A stretch of DNA of 64,000 bases from Actinobaculum suis (GCF_900102025.1 NZ_FNAU01000011.1:16952-80951); one strand, 5' to 3'; positions 1 through 10,130 are shown, numbered from the stretch's first letter. The notes: a model not told the origin generated them from the sequence alone. Translations and numbers: made by a program.

Positions 1-199
1 TCAAGCAGCCGGTTGCATACCGTGCGTAGCGTGTGCGTGGTGAGCGATGCACAACGCCTAGCCCCTGGTGAGTGAAAGTCTTCCAAGCATCCGTAACTTG
101 GTCTAGACCGAAGGGGCAAATCCCCAGTGCGCGCAAGTCTTCGGCTACGGGTGCCGGTTGCGGACCGGGCTTCCCGTTAGCCCCTAGTGTGCCGGAGCT
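1..199. other. Left-edge region without a recognised gene
   Basis: I see no supported gene. The plus strand opens with about 25 codons ending in a TGA near 76, which could be the tail of a gene outside the window, but nothing in it is recognisable. Confidence 0.3.
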
Positions 200-1426
200 T
201 TACTTTCCGAGGAAGGAAAGGATGGATACCGCGGCAGCTTCCGCGCCGGTGCGCAGGGTTGGCTGCATAATCGGCCCAAAGTGCGGATTGTGGTTCGGGT
301 AGACCTGCTGGTCCTTAGCAAATCCGCCAAAGCCCCAGTAGCAGTACGGCACGCCGAAAGCATCCGGCACGATCGAGAAGTCTTCAGAGGCAGTGACCGG
401 GTCGAGGTGTTCTACGCGATCTGCACCGAAGTATTCGATGAAGCCGGCGCGCACGGTGCTGTGTACATCGGCGTCGTTATTGGTGAGCGGGAAAACGTCA
501 TAAACTTCGATTTCGGGAGCTTCTGGGGCATCCGATGCTTCGCATTCCGCGGTTACGATGCGCTTGATTGCGGCAATAATCTGTTCGCGCGTTTCGTTCG
601 AGTACGCCCGCACGTTGAGTTGCAAGGTTGCGCTATTGGGGATGATATTTGCTTGCGTGCCCGCGTGGATGGAGCCTACGGTCACGACGCCGAACTCCGC
701 CGGCGCGAGTTCGCGGGCCACAATTCCCTGCAAGCGGGTAACAATCGAAGCTGCCAGCAGGATCGGATCCACACCCAGGTGCGGCATGGAGCCGTGCGAG
801 CCGCGCCCGGTTACGGTGATGCGAAGCGAGGCCGCGGTGGAAAGCGCCGGACCGGCCGTGGTTCCCACTTTGCCCGCTTCCGGATCGGTAAGGACGTGCT
901 GGCCGAGGGCCACATCCAGCTTGCCAATCTTGGCATTCACCTTTTCAACCAGGCCATCGTTGACCATCGAGCGGGCCCCTTCCGCGGTTTCTTCCGCCGG
1001 TTGGAAGAGAGCCACATAAGTGCCGCTCCAGGCGTCCTTATTTTCTGCCATTACCCAAGCCGCGCCGATCGCGGCTGTCATATGCATATCGTGCCCGCAG
1101 GCGTGCATTACCGGTTGCACAGTGCCGGTGCGGTCTTTCATGGTTTTCGTAGATGCGTACGGCAAACCGGTTTCTTCTTTCACCGGCAAACCATCAATAT
1201 CGGAACGGAAAAGGACCGCCGGGCCGTCCCCGTTACGGAGGATGCCTACTACGCCTCCGCCGATGCTCATTGTTTCGTATCCAAACTTATCCAACAGCCC
1301 TTGCAAGCGGGCCGCGGTTTCGGTTTCGAGCATAGAAAGTTCCGGATTCTGGTGGAGCTCTACATATAGCTCTTCCAGTTCCTTTTCCACTTTCGCAAGC
1401 GACGATACCGCGCTGAATCGGCTCAT
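200..1426 (-). CDS. M20-family amidohydrolase (hippurate / N-acyl-amino-acid hydrolase type)
   Basis: Likely cytoplasmic metal-dependent amidohydrolase that removes acyl groups from N-acylated amino acids or related amides. At 408 residues it has the usual length of the M20D group. The metal-binding motif HACGHDMH lies at residues 108-115, the acidic EE pair (QPAEETAEG) follows near 145, and the dimerisation lid begins around the GRGSHGSMP segment near 210. A C-terminal ASEDF motif carries a further metal-site acidic residue. The start ATG has a GGAGG-like ribosome-binding site (cttcctcc on the plus strand). It stands alone, downstream of and co-directional with the PdtaS-like kinase. Substrate cannot be told from sequence; peptidase and auxin-conjugate hydrolase relatives are the alternatives. 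Confidence 0.9.
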   Translation of the reverse strand: MSRFSAVSSLAKVEKELEELYVELHQNPELSMLETETAARLQGLLDKFGYETMSIGGGVVGILRNGDGPAVLFRSDIDGLPVKEETGLPYASTKTMKDRTGTVQPVMHACGHDMHMTAAIGAAWVMAENKDAWSGTYVALFQPAEETAEGARSMVNDGLVEKVNAKIGKLDVALGQHVLTDPEAGKVGTTAGPALSTAASLRITVTGRGSHGSMPHLGVDPILLAASIVTRLQGIVARELAPAEFGVVTVGSIHAGTQANIIPNSATLQLNVRAYSNETREQIIAAIKRIVTAECEASDAPEAPEIEVYDVFPLTNNDADVHSTVRAGFIEYFGADRVEHLDPVTASEDFSIVPDAFGVPYCYWGFGGFAKDQQVYPNHNPHFGPIMQPTLRTGAEAAAVSILSFLGK

Positions 1427-1652
1427 TCTTCCTCCTTAAGTGGCCACTTTGGCCACACACTACCGATTCTAGCGCCGTAAATAACCACGCTCAGCACTGT
1501 TTTTTCGGCTCCATTATTCGCCCAGTTCAAAAGCGTGTAAGCGCGCTATCTTGGGCGCCCTCCCGCAAACGTCGCGCACATAAATGGTGCTCGATTACAC
1601 CGGTTAGCAGGGGGCATTTTTCCGGGAAATCCTGCTCAAAAAGCCCGCGCGG

Positions 1653-3092
1653 TCAATCCGTGACGTCCACATCAAAATCAATCAGGACTGAAGTCCCGCC
1701 ACTGTCATTGCGTTTCCATTCGATATTGCCGCGCAGCTCGCCTTCTACCATGGTGCGCACAATCTTGGTGCCCAATCCTGGCCCGGGCCCTTCGCTGCCC
1801 ATGCCCACGCCGTCGTCGCGCACTTCTACCGCCAGATGATCTCCGGTGCGTTCGACGATCACGTCGATGCTCCCACCCTCCGGTAGGCCGTGTTCGACGG
1901 CGTTCGAAACCAGCTCGTTGAGGACCACCGCTAAAGTGGTGGAACTGGAGGCACCCACGTTTCCGAAACTGCCGTGTTGGCAGGCTTTTACGGGTACACC
2001 GGTGGCTGCAATGTCAGTAGACATGGCAAGCAAAGGCGAAAAGATTTCGTCGAAATTCACCGATTCGGTGATCGACTGGGAAAGAATCTGGTGGACGAGG
2101 GCGATTGTTTCTACCCGCCGTTGGGCCTGCACGAGGTCTTCAATAACTTCCGGGTCGGTAGCGCGCCGGGCTTGCATCCGCAAAAGCGCGGAAACCGTTT
2201 GCAAATTGTTTTTGACGCGGTGGTTGATTTCCCGGATGGTGGCGTCTTTGGTAACCAGTTCCATTTCCCGACGCCGCAGCTCGGTAACGTCGCGAGAAAG
2301 AAGCACCGCGCCTATGCGTTTACCGTCTTCGATGAGCGGGACCGCGCGGAAAGTGACCACTACGCCGTGTAGTTCAAGTTCGGAAAGCCACGGCGCCCGG
2401 CCCATGAGCACAACGGGCAAAGATTCATCCAGAGTCGTCTTATCATCAATGACGGACACGATTTGTTCCGCCAGAATTTGGCCTTCTGCGGTGGCGCGCA
2501 CGCCCAGCCGATGCAGATTAGAAGTGGCGTTCGGAGAGGAAAAAATAACCGCGCCTTCCGCATCAAGTTGGGTGAATCCGTCAGTGACGCGCGGCGTGCC
2601 GTGGCGGTACCCGGTAGGCGCATCCTCCAGCGGGAATTCCCCTTCGGTAACCATGCGCAGAAGTTTTTCTTCAATGTCTGCATATGAGGGATGTGGCAAA
2701 GAAACCCGCCGGCCCGGAATGTCCGAACTAAGTTCAGCCAAAACCGCGATCGGTTCCTGCCCCTTTTTTCGTACCGGGTAGCAGGAATAGGTTATTCCGT
2801 GCAGGTCAAATTCGCGGTGTTCCCCGGTTTCCAGAACCTCGAACAAAATCGCGGAAGGTTCCGGGGAGATATGGGTGCCCACGACGTCGTTATCCAGCAC
2901 CGTAGAAGCCGTAGCCGGGCGCGCGACCGCACCGATCATAAATCTCCCATCCATCATGGGGACGAGGAGAGTCAAATCCACAAAAGCAAAATCGGCGATC
3001 AGTTGCCAATCCCCCACCAACTGGTGGAGCCATTCACGTTTTTCCGTATCCAGCTCGGTCGCGCGATCGAGGATGTTACTCAAAGACGGCAT
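1653..3092 (-). CDS. pdtaS: PdtaS-like sensor histidine kinase (HisKA_2 type)
   Basis: Soluble sensor histidine kinase of the actinobacterial PdtaS type, which in mycobacteria phosphorylates the RNA-binding antiterminator PdtaR. The first 125 residues match the characteristic N-terminal sensor domain (WLHQLVGDWQLIADFAF near 21-37), followed by a PAS-like region around 170-275. The HisKA_2 phosphoacceptor motif INHRVKNNLQ places the histidine at residue 291. The ATPase domain shows the N box (NELVSNAVEHG) and the G box (VRDDGVGMG, then GLGTKIV). No transmembrane segment is visible. No PdtaR regulator lies in the window, as is usual for this split pair. The assignment rests on domain order and the H box; the signal sensed is unknown. 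Confidence 0.88.
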   Translation of the reverse strand: MPSLSNILDRATELDTEKREWLHQLVGDWQLIADFAFVDLTLLVPMMDGRFMIGAVARPATASTVLDNDVVGTHISPEPSAILFEVLETGEHREFDLHGITYSCYPVRKKGQEPIAVLAELSSDIPGRRVSLPHPSYADIEEKLLRMVTEGEFPLEDAPTGYRHGTPRVTDGFTQLDAEGAVIFSSPNATSNLHRLGVRATAEGQILAEQIVSVIDDKTTLDESLPVVLMGRAPWLSELELHGVVVTFRAVPLIEDGKRIGAVLLSRDVTELRRREMELVTKDATIREINHRVKNNLQTVSALLRMQARRATDPEVIEDLVQAQRRVETIALVHQILSQSITESVNFDEIFSPLLAMSTDIAATGVPVKACQHGSFGNVGASSSTTLAVVLNELVSNAVEHGLPEGGSIDVIVERTGDHLAVEVRDDGVGMGSEGPGPGLGTKIVRTMVEGELRGNIEWKRNDSGGTSVLIDFDVDVTD

Positions 3093-3115
3093 AAGTACAC
3101 CTTACCGGCCCGCAA

Positions 3116-3273
3116 CCAATTCCGCGGTTTGTGCTCCCCACGTTTTGTGCCCCAACCTCCGGATTTACCAATTCCGCGGTTTCGGTTCCCGCAACCTCGC
3201 GCCCACCTCCCGCCCAACTCCTGCCCAACTCCTGCCACCAAGCGCCACCCAATCACCAATTCCGCGGTTTGCG
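3116..3273 (+). repeat. Cluster of three CCAATTCCGCGGTTTG motifs
   Basis: Three near-identical copies start at 3116, 3168 and 3256, all on the plus strand, in the gap between the kinase and the permease. A degenerate reverse copy (AAACCTCGGAATTGGT) lies at 3451-3466. The same motif recurs elsewhere in the window. The intervening DNA is C-rich with small CCCAACTCCTG repeats. No gene is supported here. Confidence 0.85.
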
Positions 3274-3526
3274 TTTTTGGGGCCCCATTTTTGGAGGCCC
3301 CATTTTTTAGGGCCACAAAAATTGGTGCTTCGGCATGCTTGGTGGACTATAAGCGCACGTTCCGGTACTTTTCACTAGTCTGGTCCGACCGGGGAAAGCG
3401 ACGGGCTGGCGTAACATTGCCTTGCGAAATATCGTCACGCGCTTTCGCACAAACCTCGGAATTGGTAAAAAGACGCGCGTAGCAGCAGCTCGTAGCAGCA
3501 GCTGACGAGATGAGGGATAGGAAACA

Positions 3527-5029
3527 GTGGCGCAAAAGAATCTTGGCAACAAGAAAGCGGGCATGCACACCGAGCTCTCCCGCCAGCTCACCAGCCCGCA
3601 GATCGCGATGATCGCACTTTCCGGAGCACTGGGTACCGGACTGTTTTTGGGCGCGGGAAGCACCATTCAGCACGCCGGCCCGGCTACCGTTATTTCTTAT
3701 ATGCTCGCGGGCAGCCTGGCCCTCGCCGTCGTGTGGGCCCTGGCTGAACTCGTATCTGCGCACCCGGTACCGGGCGGGCACGGCACCGTAGCAGCGTCGT
3801 ACCTGGGCCGATTTGGCGGTTACCTCACGCGCTGGAATTTCGCGGTGACGATGCTGGTCGCGGTGGGCGCGGAAGTGACCGCGAGCGCGAAATATCTGCA
3901 TCGGTGGTTGCCCTGGCTGGATCAGGGGCTGGGCACGGTGCTGTGCTCGCTGTTTATTGTGAGTTTGAATCTTGCCACGGTGCGGCTGTATGGCACCTCC
4001 GAGTATTGGTTCTCGATGATCAAAGTGGTAGCAATCTCGGTCTTTATTTTGCTCGGCTTGGTTATCGTTTTCTTCGGTCTGCCGGAGCAAGAGCCGATTG
4101 GTTTTGTCAATTTGACCGGCCACGATGGGTTTATGCCTTACGGGGTGCCGGGTATTTTGGCGGCGGCGTGCATGGCCGTCTTTTCCTTTGGCGGGATTGA
4201 AAACGTTTCGGTTTCGGCGGCAGAATCGCAGCATCCGGAGCGCGATATTCCGCGCGCCGCGCACACCATGATTTGGCGGCTCTTGCTGTTTTATGTGGGC
4301 GCTATCTTGGTGGTGGTGATGATCCAGCCGTGGACGGTGACGGCCCAGCCACTGGCGAGTATTGAGCAGTCGCCTTTCGTAATCGCTTTGGATGCGGCGG
4401 GGATTCCGGGTGCGGGGCATATTATGAATGCGGTGCTGTTGGTGGCGGCGCTTTCGGCAGCGAATGGGTGTTTGTATTCTTCTTCCCGGATGATTCACGC
4501 GCTGGCAATCGATGGGATGGCACCGGCTTTTGCGGCGCGTTCCAGCGCGCATGGGGCCCCGCGCGGAGCGGTTTTGATCGCCACTTTGGGAATGGTGATT
4601 GCTTCCGTGCTGGCGATTGTTTCCCCGGATGCCGCTTTTTCCTATCTTTATGGTTGTGCCACGGTCGGCATTTTGGTGACCTGGGTGCTGACGATGCTCA
4701 CGCATTTGGCTTTCCGCCGGCACCGCGCCCAGCTTGGTTTGCCGGATGCTCCGGCACGTTTGTGGGGTGCGCCGGTGGTACCGGTACTGGTGATTGTGGC
4801 TTCGATCGCGATTTTTGTGGCCCTGTTCTGGTTAATACCGGTGGCTTGGTATGCCGGGATTCCCTACCTGATTTTGTTGAGTGCTTCTTATTTGTTGGTA
4901 CGACGCTCGCCGGCTTTGGCTCCGGTGCGAGACCTTGCCGCGGAGGAATACGCGGAACTGCACGGCCATAAACCCGGCCCTCTCTCACCTGGTGCCGCAC
5001 AGGCGAATACCCAGAACACAAATGAGTAA
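3527..5029 (+). CDS. APC-superfamily amino-acid permease
   Basis: Integral membrane amino-acid transporter of the AAT/GABA permease branch, about 12 transmembrane helices over 500 residues. The first helix carries the family signature: LTSPQIAMIALSGALGTGLF near 20-40, with the GALGTG unwound-helix motif. Helix 6 contains the FSFGGIENVSVSAAES segment typical of the branch (usually GxE). The hydrophilic tail after about 460 is short and Pro/Ala-rich. The start is GTG at 3527; upstream there is a weak GGGA-type site and a duplicated gtagcagcagct. It probably imports one or more amino acids by proton symport; the substrate is not predictable. It stands as a single gene before the DUF2505 gene. 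Confidence 0.9.
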   Translation: MAQKNLGNKKAGMHTELSRQLTSPQIAMIALSGALGTGLFLGAGSTIQHAGPATVISYMLAGSLALAVVWALAELVSAHPVPGGHGTVAASYLGRFGGYLTRWNFAVTMLVAVGAEVTASAKYLHRWLPWLDQGLGTVLCSLFIVSLNLATVRLYGTSEYWFSMIKVVAISVFILLGLVIVFFGLPEQEPIGFVNLTGHDGFMPYGVPGILAAACMAVFSFGGIENVSVSAAESQHPERDIPRAAHTMIWRLLLFYVGAILVVVMIQPWTVTAQPLASIEQSPFVIALDAAGIPGAGHIMNAVLLVAALSAANGCLYSSSRMIHALAIDGMAPAFAARSSAHGAPRGAVLIATLGMVIASVLAIVSPDAAFSYLYGCATVGILVTWVLTMLTHLAFRRHRAQLGLPDAPARLWGAPVVPVLVIVASIAIFVALFWLIPVAWYAGIPYLILLSASYLLVRRSPALAPVRDLAAEEYAELHGHKPGPLSPGAAQANTQNTNE

Positions 5030-5092
5030 GCGGTCAGCCAGATTTTTGGGCTTAGCTTGGCAGGCAGGGGGTAAATAGGGCACAGTAGTTTC

Positions 5093-5560
5093 ATGCAAAT
5101 TTCTCACACTTACACGGTAGAGGCAGAGCCCGCAGCCGTGTTGGACGCATTGCTTTCGACCGAATTGAATACTGCCCGGATGGAAAAGTTCTCCATCTCG
5201 GATTACGAATTTAACACTGATGGCGCCCAGGCCACTCTCGACATCACTGTGGCAGCCGACCGTTTGCCGAAAACCGTTGGCAAGCTGTTACGTAGCGGTG
5301 CACAAGCAACGCTGACGATGCGGCGCGAGGATGACGTTGTTCACCTCGAAGTTTCCACCAAGGTTCCGGTTAAGGTGGAGTTGACCTTGCGGGTTGCTCC
5401 CCAGGTGGATGGGACGACGTCGGCCGTACAGGCAACCGGCGAAGTCAGTGTTAATATGCCGTTGATCGGCTCGAAGATCGAGGATGCGGTTTCGCAACGG
5501 GCCGCCCGTGCTTTGGAGAGCGACGCCGCTCTCATCGCCAAGGTTGCTGCGAGCAAGTAA
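5093..5560 (+). CDS. DUF2505-family protein
   Basis: A 155-residue cytoplasmic protein of the actinobacterial DUF2505 family, which has an SRPBCC/START-like fold predicted to form a hydrophobic ligand cavity. The sequence shows the expected pattern: an N-terminal strand (QISHTYTVEAEPAAVLDALLS), alternating beta-rich middle, the segment TGEVSVNMPLIGSKIEDAV near 120-138, and a long C-terminal helix. The function of the family is not established. It begins 63 bases after the permease stop in the same direction and could be co-transcribed with it. Confidence 0.82.
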   Translation: MQISHTYTVEAEPAAVLDALLSTELNTARMEKFSISDYEFNTDGAQATLDITVAADRLPKTVGKLLRSGAQATLTMRREDDVVHLEVSTKVPVKVELTLRVAPQVDGTTSAVQATGEVSVNMPLIGSKIEDAVSQRAARALESDAALIAKVAASK

Positions 5561-5976
5561 AAAATTCGGCACGCTACATGTGCAAACAATCAGCTCGCTA
5601 CATGCGAATACGAATAGCTAGTAGCGGGTGGCGAGCATTCGCATACAAGTAGCAAGTAATAATAAAATAGCAAATAATCCGCAAGGAACCGGCTGGTACT
5701 CGCAATGATGCGAATTCCAAATAGCAACTAGCTATGGTCGAGGCCTTGCGGATTATGCATGTGCGCTATCACGTTACATATGCGTGCTATCACGGTCGCG
5801 GGGCGGATAATACGGCGCTGGCGGGCAAGACGACTCCCCCGGCAACCGGTCCCCCGGCAACCGCTCCCCCAGCAACCGGCGGAATGCCTATCACGGTGGC
5901 GGGCAAAACGATACGGTAGCGGGCAGCGCGCTGGTACGGCGTCGATCTTCTTCCCAAAAACTTCTACACTGGCGGC
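5561..5976. other. Gene-free spacer with short repeats before thyA
   Basis: No gene supported. It holds short repeated words: cgctacatg twice near 5570-5605, gctatcacg twice near 5766-5795, and three close copies of a ccccCrGCAACCG word at 5838-5880. It reads as low-constraint DNA. Confidence 0.5.
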
Positions 5977-6783
5977 ATGGCAAAAGTGAACCGACAGTAT
6001 GAAGACCTGCTTGCTTACACCCTGCGGGAGGGGACGCGAAAGGGTGACCGCACAGGAACCGGCACACTTTCGGTGTTTGGGCAACAGTTGCGTTATAACT
6101 TGGCGGAGGGATTCCCGCGCGTTACCACGAAATTTGTGCCCATGAAATCCGTGAAGGGCGAGTTGCTGTGGTTCCTTTCGGGTTCGACGAATATTGCTTG
6201 GCTCCAAGAAAACGGGATTTCTATCTGGGATGAATGGGCGGATAGCGAAGGCGAACTCGGGCCGATTTACGGGTATCAGTGGCGGAGTTGGCCCACGCCC
6301 AATGGCGGTCATATTGACCAGATCGCGAACCTGATTTCGGAGCTGCGGGAAAACCCGGATTCGCGCCGCCTCATTGTTTCGGCATGGAATGTGAGCGATT
6401 TGGAGGCGATGGCGCTACAGCCGTGCCACGCGCTGTTCCAGTTTTATGTGGCAGATGGAAAGCTTTCTTGCCAGCTGTATCAGCGTTCGGCCGATTTGTT
6501 CTTGGGAGTTCCTTTCAATATTTCCTCGTATGCCTTGCTGACGCATATGGTGGCGCAACAGGTTGACCTAGAAGTGGGCGAGTTTATTTGGACCGGCGGG
6601 GATTGCCATATTTATTCGAACCACGTGGAGCAGGTGCGGGAGCAGCTTTCCCGCGAACCGTACCCCTTCCCCACTTTGCACCTGCGCAAAGCCCCTTCAA
6701 TTTTCGAATACGAAATGGATGATATTGACGCTTCTGACGGGTACCGGCACCATCCAAAGATTTCCGCACCGGTGGCCGTATAG
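5977..6783 (+). CDS. thyA: Thymidylate synthase
   Basis: Converts dUMP to dTMP with methylene-tetrahydrofolate as both carbon donor and reductant, yielding dihydrofolate. The 268 residues match the ThyA family closely. The catalytic cysteine is Cys150 in [12 protein letters not shown], followed by the folate/dUMP-binding stretch [17 protein letters not shown] and the DCHIYSNH motif. The N-terminal RTGTGT phosphate-binding arginine motif is at 25-30. folA follows 60 bases downstream, so the dihydrofolate made here is recycled by the neighbouring gene: a classical thyA-folA pair. Confidence 0.97.
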   Translation: MAKVNRQYEDLLAYTLREGTRKGDRTGTGTLSVFGQQLRYNLAEGFPRVTTKFVPMKSVKGELLWFLSGSTNIAWLQENGISIWDEWADSEGELGPIYGYQWRSWPTPNGGHIDQIANLISELRENPDSRRLIVSAWNVSDLEAMALQPCHALFQFYVADGKLSCQLYQRSADLFLGVPFNISSYALLTHMVAQQVDLEVGEFIWTGGDCHIYSNHVEQVREQLSREPYPFPTLHLRKAPSIFEYEMDDIDASDGYRHHPKISAPVAV

Positions 6784-6843
6784 GGAGACGCCGTTGCCGC
6801 TAAGGCTGTTGCGATATAAGGCTGTTACTGCTTAGGAGGTGCC

Positions 6844-7407
6844 GTGCGCATTGGCATGATTTGGGCGCAGTCCGCGAATGGGGCGCTCGCGCAGGGAATG
6901 GATTTGCCCTGGGATATCCCGGAAGACCGTTCCTTCTTCCGGGAAAGTGTACGCGGCCGGCCGCTCGTTATGGGCCGGCGTACCTGGCTGGCTACCGGGG
7001 CGCGCGTAATTAAAGGCTCCCCCACTTTTGTGCTAACTACGAATCCGGATTTTGACGCGGGAAAAGCCCGGGTGGTTACGAGCTTCCCGCAAGCGCTTAG
7101 CGAAGCGGCGGCGCTGGGCACAGATTTGTTGTGGGTAGCGGGAGGTGCCCGGATTTATGCGGAGGCAGAACCGCTAGCCGATATTTTGGTACGTACCGCG
7201 GTAGATATGAAGGTGGACGACGCCGATGTGTTCGCGCCGCCGCTATCGGGAACCTGGCTTTTGCGGGCCGCAGCGCCTAGCTCGGAAAGCTGGCAGTTTT
7301 CCAAAACTGGCACCCGCTACCGCTACGAACTGCTAACCCGGCCCGGCGTGCAGCTCCCCTCCGGAGTTCCCTTCGACCCACCCGAAACAGCTTTTCGTAC
7401 GAACTAA
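6844..7407 (+). CDS. folA: Dihydrofolate reductase
   Basis: NADPH-dependent reduction of dihydrofolate to tetrahydrofolate. The start is GTG at 6844, fixed by an AGGAGG ribosome-binding site eight bases upstream and by the usual N-terminal strand MRIGMIWAQSANGAL. The family signature DLPWDIPEDRSFFRE (substrate-binding acidic residue near 27) is followed by GRPLVMGRRTW and the cofactor motif WVAGGARIY near 100. Length (187) is slightly above the typical 160-170 because of a short C-terminal tail. It sits 60 bases behind thyA and is almost certainly co-expressed. Confidence 0.96.
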   Translation: MRIGMIWAQSANGALAQGMDLPWDIPEDRSFFRESVRGRPLVMGRRTWLATGARVIKGSPTFVLTTNPDFDAGKARVVTSFPQALSEAAALGTDLLWVAGGARIYAEAEPLADILVRTAVDMKVDDADVFAPPLSGTWLLRAAAPSSESWQFSKTGTRYRYELLTRPGVQLPSGVPFDPPETAFRTN

Positions 7408-7530
7408 GCGCATGCCTTCCACATGTGGCTAAGCGCACGTCCTTCCGCCTGAGCTAAACATGCATTTCCGCCTGAACTAAACACGCAGTGAGATATTGCG
7501 CTAAACCAGCGGCTCTCGCACCCCTCAGAA

Positions 7531-7657
7531 CTAATTCCGCGGTTTGTGCGAAAGGTATCGAACCACCAATTCCGCGTTTTCTGCGCTGGTTACCACGCCA
7601 CTAAACCGCGGAATTGGTGCGTGCCACAACCCAAAAAAACAGAAACCGCGGAATTAG
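7531..7657. repeat. Four copies of the AATTCCGCGG motif arranged as nested inverted pairs
   Basis: The outer arms are CTAATTCCGCGGTTT (7531-7545) and AAACCGCGGAATTAG (7643-7657), perfect complements. The inner arms are CACCAATTCCGCG (7564-7576) and CGCGGAATTGGTG (7607-7619), also perfect. The outer pair carries TA where the inner pair carries CA, and both arms change together. In the folA-fumC gap (7408-8070) nothing else but a Zur-like site is seen. Confidence 0.85.
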
Positions 7658-7697
7658 TGAAATCGATGGGGATTTTTGGACGGGTCTTGACTCTCTG

Positions 7698-7717
7698 TTG
7701 AGAATGATTATCATTTA
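7698..7717. promoter_or_regulatory. Possible Zur/Fur-type operator
   Basis: TTGAGAATGATTATCATTTA contains GAGAAT-G-ATTATC, an inverted repeat with one mismatch. It matches the core of the perfect palindrome near 31821. No recognisable metal-response gene starts next to it, so its target is unclear. Confidence 0.45.
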
Positions 7718-8070
7718 GCTAAGTGGGTTCTCCGCACAACCTGCTTTACGTGTGGCGCCACGCGCGTCAGTTGCGCCTTTCGCTGAGTGAACACCGGCGC
7801 GCGGGGCGTAGTGTTTTTGTTTTCGCAATATAGGCCTGCCGCGCATTTGCGCTGGCCAGCCTCGGTGATTCGAAGCAACTTGTGGTTTGTTTGCTTCGAA
7901 AATACGGGTCTCGAGGCTGCTTCCCGCGGCGCTAGCACCCTCCGGTTAGCACCGCACCCGCCCGGTGGGGTTCTGCCCCGCCGGGCTAAGCTTTCTCTCA
8001 GTCCCGCCGCCGGGTGGCCCGGGCGCTACCCCGTCCTGCGGTTCGCTAATTACCTACGGTTTGGTAATTC

Positions 8071-9453
8071 TTAGACCATGGCCTGCGGGTCTACCCAGCG
8101 GTCGAAATCATCTGCACTTATCCCGGCCGCCAGCGCCGCCTCGCGTAAAGACTGCCCGGATGCTTCGGCGTCGCGCGCGATTTTTGCGGCGGCCTCGTAA
8201 CCAATATGTGGCGAAAGCGCTGTTACGAGCATGAGATTATCGGCTAGATGCGCGGCGATATTCTCCTTTTGCGGAGTAATTCCCACCACGCACCGCTGTG
8301 TGAAGGACGCGATTGCCTCCCCGAGCAAAGAAATCGACTCCAATGTGCACCACGCCATTACTGGCTTATACACATTGAGCTGGAAATTCCCCTGCGACCC
8401 CGCAAATGCCACCGTGGCGTCGTTGCCATAAACCTTCACGCACACCATCGTCAACGCCTCGGCCTGCGTCGGATTCACCTTTCCCGGCATAATCGAACTG
8501 CCCGGCTCATTTGCCGGAATATGCAACTCCCCGATGCCCGTGCGCGGCCCGGAAGCATACCAGCGAATATCGTTCGCAATTTTCAGTAAGGCACCTGCCA
8601 AGGTGCGTAGCGAAGCAGAAAGTTCGACGACGGCGTCGTGCGCGGAAAGGGCGAAGAAAAGATTATCTTCTCGCCGGAACTCGATCCCGGTTTCTTGAGC
8701 AATCACGCTTGTCACTCGGGCCCCAAAGTCCGGGTGCGTATTTAGCCCGGTTCCCACGGCAGTGCCGCCGATTGCCAGCGCCAACACTGCTTTTTCTGCC
8801 TGCCGGATGGCGGCGAGTGCGAAATCGACCTGCTGTGCCCACCCGGAAAACACTTGGCCCAAGGTGACCGGAGTCGCGTCTTCCAAATGGGTGCGCCCCG
8901 TCATCACAAGGTTGGCATACTCTTTTTCTTTAGCGCGCAATGCTTCCGCCAGCTGGGTAGCGGCCGGATACAGTTTTTCCCGCAGCTGTTCGGCGATTGC
9001 CACATGCATGGCCGTGGGGAAAGTGTCATTGGAAGATTGGCCGCGATTCACGTGATCATTGGGATGTACCGGCGTGTAGGTGCCCGCACTCCCGCCGGCC
9101 AGAATATTGGCCCGGTTCGCAATCACTTCATTGGCATTCATATTGGTTTGCGTGCCCGAACCGGTTTGGAAAGCCACGAGCGGAAATTCGGCGTCGTGCT
9201 CGCCAGCAGCTACTTCGCGGGCGGCACGGCTAATAAGTTCTCCTCGAGTTGTGTCTAGGCGCCCCAGTTCCATATTGACCTGCGCGGCCGCGTATTTGAG
9301 GAGCCCGAAAGCACGAATGAGCGGCCCGCCCCATACGAAACCGGGCCGCCCGATCGGAAAGTTCTCCAAACTTCGCTCGGTTTGTGCACCCCACAGGCGG
9401 TTGGCGGGAACCTTTACGGTTCCCAACGAATCATGTTCCTCACGTGTACCCAT
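8071..9453 (-). CDS. fumC: Fumarate hydratase class II
   Basis: Reversible hydration of fumarate to malate in the TCA cycle. The protein shows all landmarks of the class II fumarase/aspartase superfamily: [20 protein letters not shown] at the N-terminus, the active-site SSNDTFPTA loop, the [16 protein letters not shown] region with the catalytic histidine, and the signature loop [13 protein letters not shown]. The frame stays open to 9516, but the conserved part begins at the ATG at 9453 or 9465. An AGGAGG lies too close to the 9453 ATG to be ideal, so the exact start is uncertain. It faces folA, converging on the motif-rich gap. Confidence 0.95.
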   Translation of the reverse strand: MGTREEHDSLGTVKVPANRLWGAQTERSLENFPIGRPGFVWGGPLIRAFGLLKYAAAQVNMELGRLDTTRGELISRAAREVAAGEHDAEFPLVAFQTGSGTQTNMNANEVIANRANILAGGSAGTYTPVHPNDHVNRGQSSNDTFPTAMHVAIAEQLREKLYPAATQLAEALRAKEKEYANLVMTGRTHLEDATPVTLGQVFSGWAQQVDFALAAIRQAEKAVLALAIGGTAVGTGLNTHPDFGARVTSVIAQETGIEFRREDNLFFALSAHDAVVELSASLRTLAGALLKIANDIRWYASGPRTGIGELHIPANEPGSSIMPGKVNPTQAEALTMVCVKVYGNDATVAFAGSQGNFQLNVYKPVMAWCTLESISLLGEAIASFTQRCVVGITPQKENIAAHLADNLMLVTALSPHIGYEAAAKIARDAEASGQSLREAALAAGISADDFDRWVDPQAMV

Positions 9454-10130
9454 GCCTCCTAGCATAGGAGGTAGGCGCAAACGCAGCGGGAGGCATCTGT
9501 GCCAAGCGCGCCGCAAACGCAGCGGGAGGGCACTTTGCTGGAGCGGCGCGCAGCCGGAGAAAAGGCGCGACGCGGGGACAGCGCGAAACCAGCAAAAGGC
9601 ACGACGCTAGCTATCCCAAAGCCGCTCGCGATGCTAGGCGCAGCGCACGCGCCACAGGCGGGCGTGAAGTTGCACGCGGCGCATGTGCCTCCGAGGAAAA
9701 CGGGCCGGCCGGTTCGTACTTTCGCCCCGCGCAGGGGAAATCACTAGCTGGTAAGTTGAGCTAGTCGATTTTTTGGCAAATAAGGAACGGTAGGTTAGCC
9801 GGAGCCCTGGCGGCGAAATCCGCACCGCGCGAGCAGTGCTTTGCCGCGCGAGCTGGGATTAGCCGCGCGAGCAACGGCTCCCAAACTAGCTCCGCAACAT
9901 GCGTGGTAACCGGTTCTCCGGGCACATAGCCAGGCCGATGCCACATTGACGCTCCAGCCGCGAAGCCGGTGCGTCAAGTAAAGTCGGACCTAACTAGCGG
10001 CGCTCGGGGCGAGACCGGTTGAGTTCGGGGTAAGTCCCGGGCGAACGAGTTCGGGGCAAGTCCGGTAATAACTTAATCAAGCCGGTGCGCCACCTGAGGT
10101 GTGCGAGGTTTTATCCGTAGAGGAGGAAAG
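9454..10130. other. Gene-free spacer with short direct repeats
   Basis: No gene supported. It contains two copies of a 19-bp word (cgcaaacgcagcgggaggg/c) near 9476 and 9512, and two copies of a 17-bp word (GAGTTCGGGGyAAGTCC) at 10021-10037 and 10047-10063, the latter just upstream of the coiled-coil gene. Confidence 0.5.

Noticed and set aside
3347..4723. Minus-strand 458-codon frame opposite the permease
   Set aside because: Composition (His/Arg/Gln-rich) is that of an antisense shadow; the plus-strand permease is clear.
7711..7938. Minus-strand frame with a faint resemblance to ribosomal protein L33 (CENKNTTPRAP) ending beside the Zur-like box
   Set aside because: The similarity is too weak, and the Zur-like site would be at its 3' end rather than its promoter.
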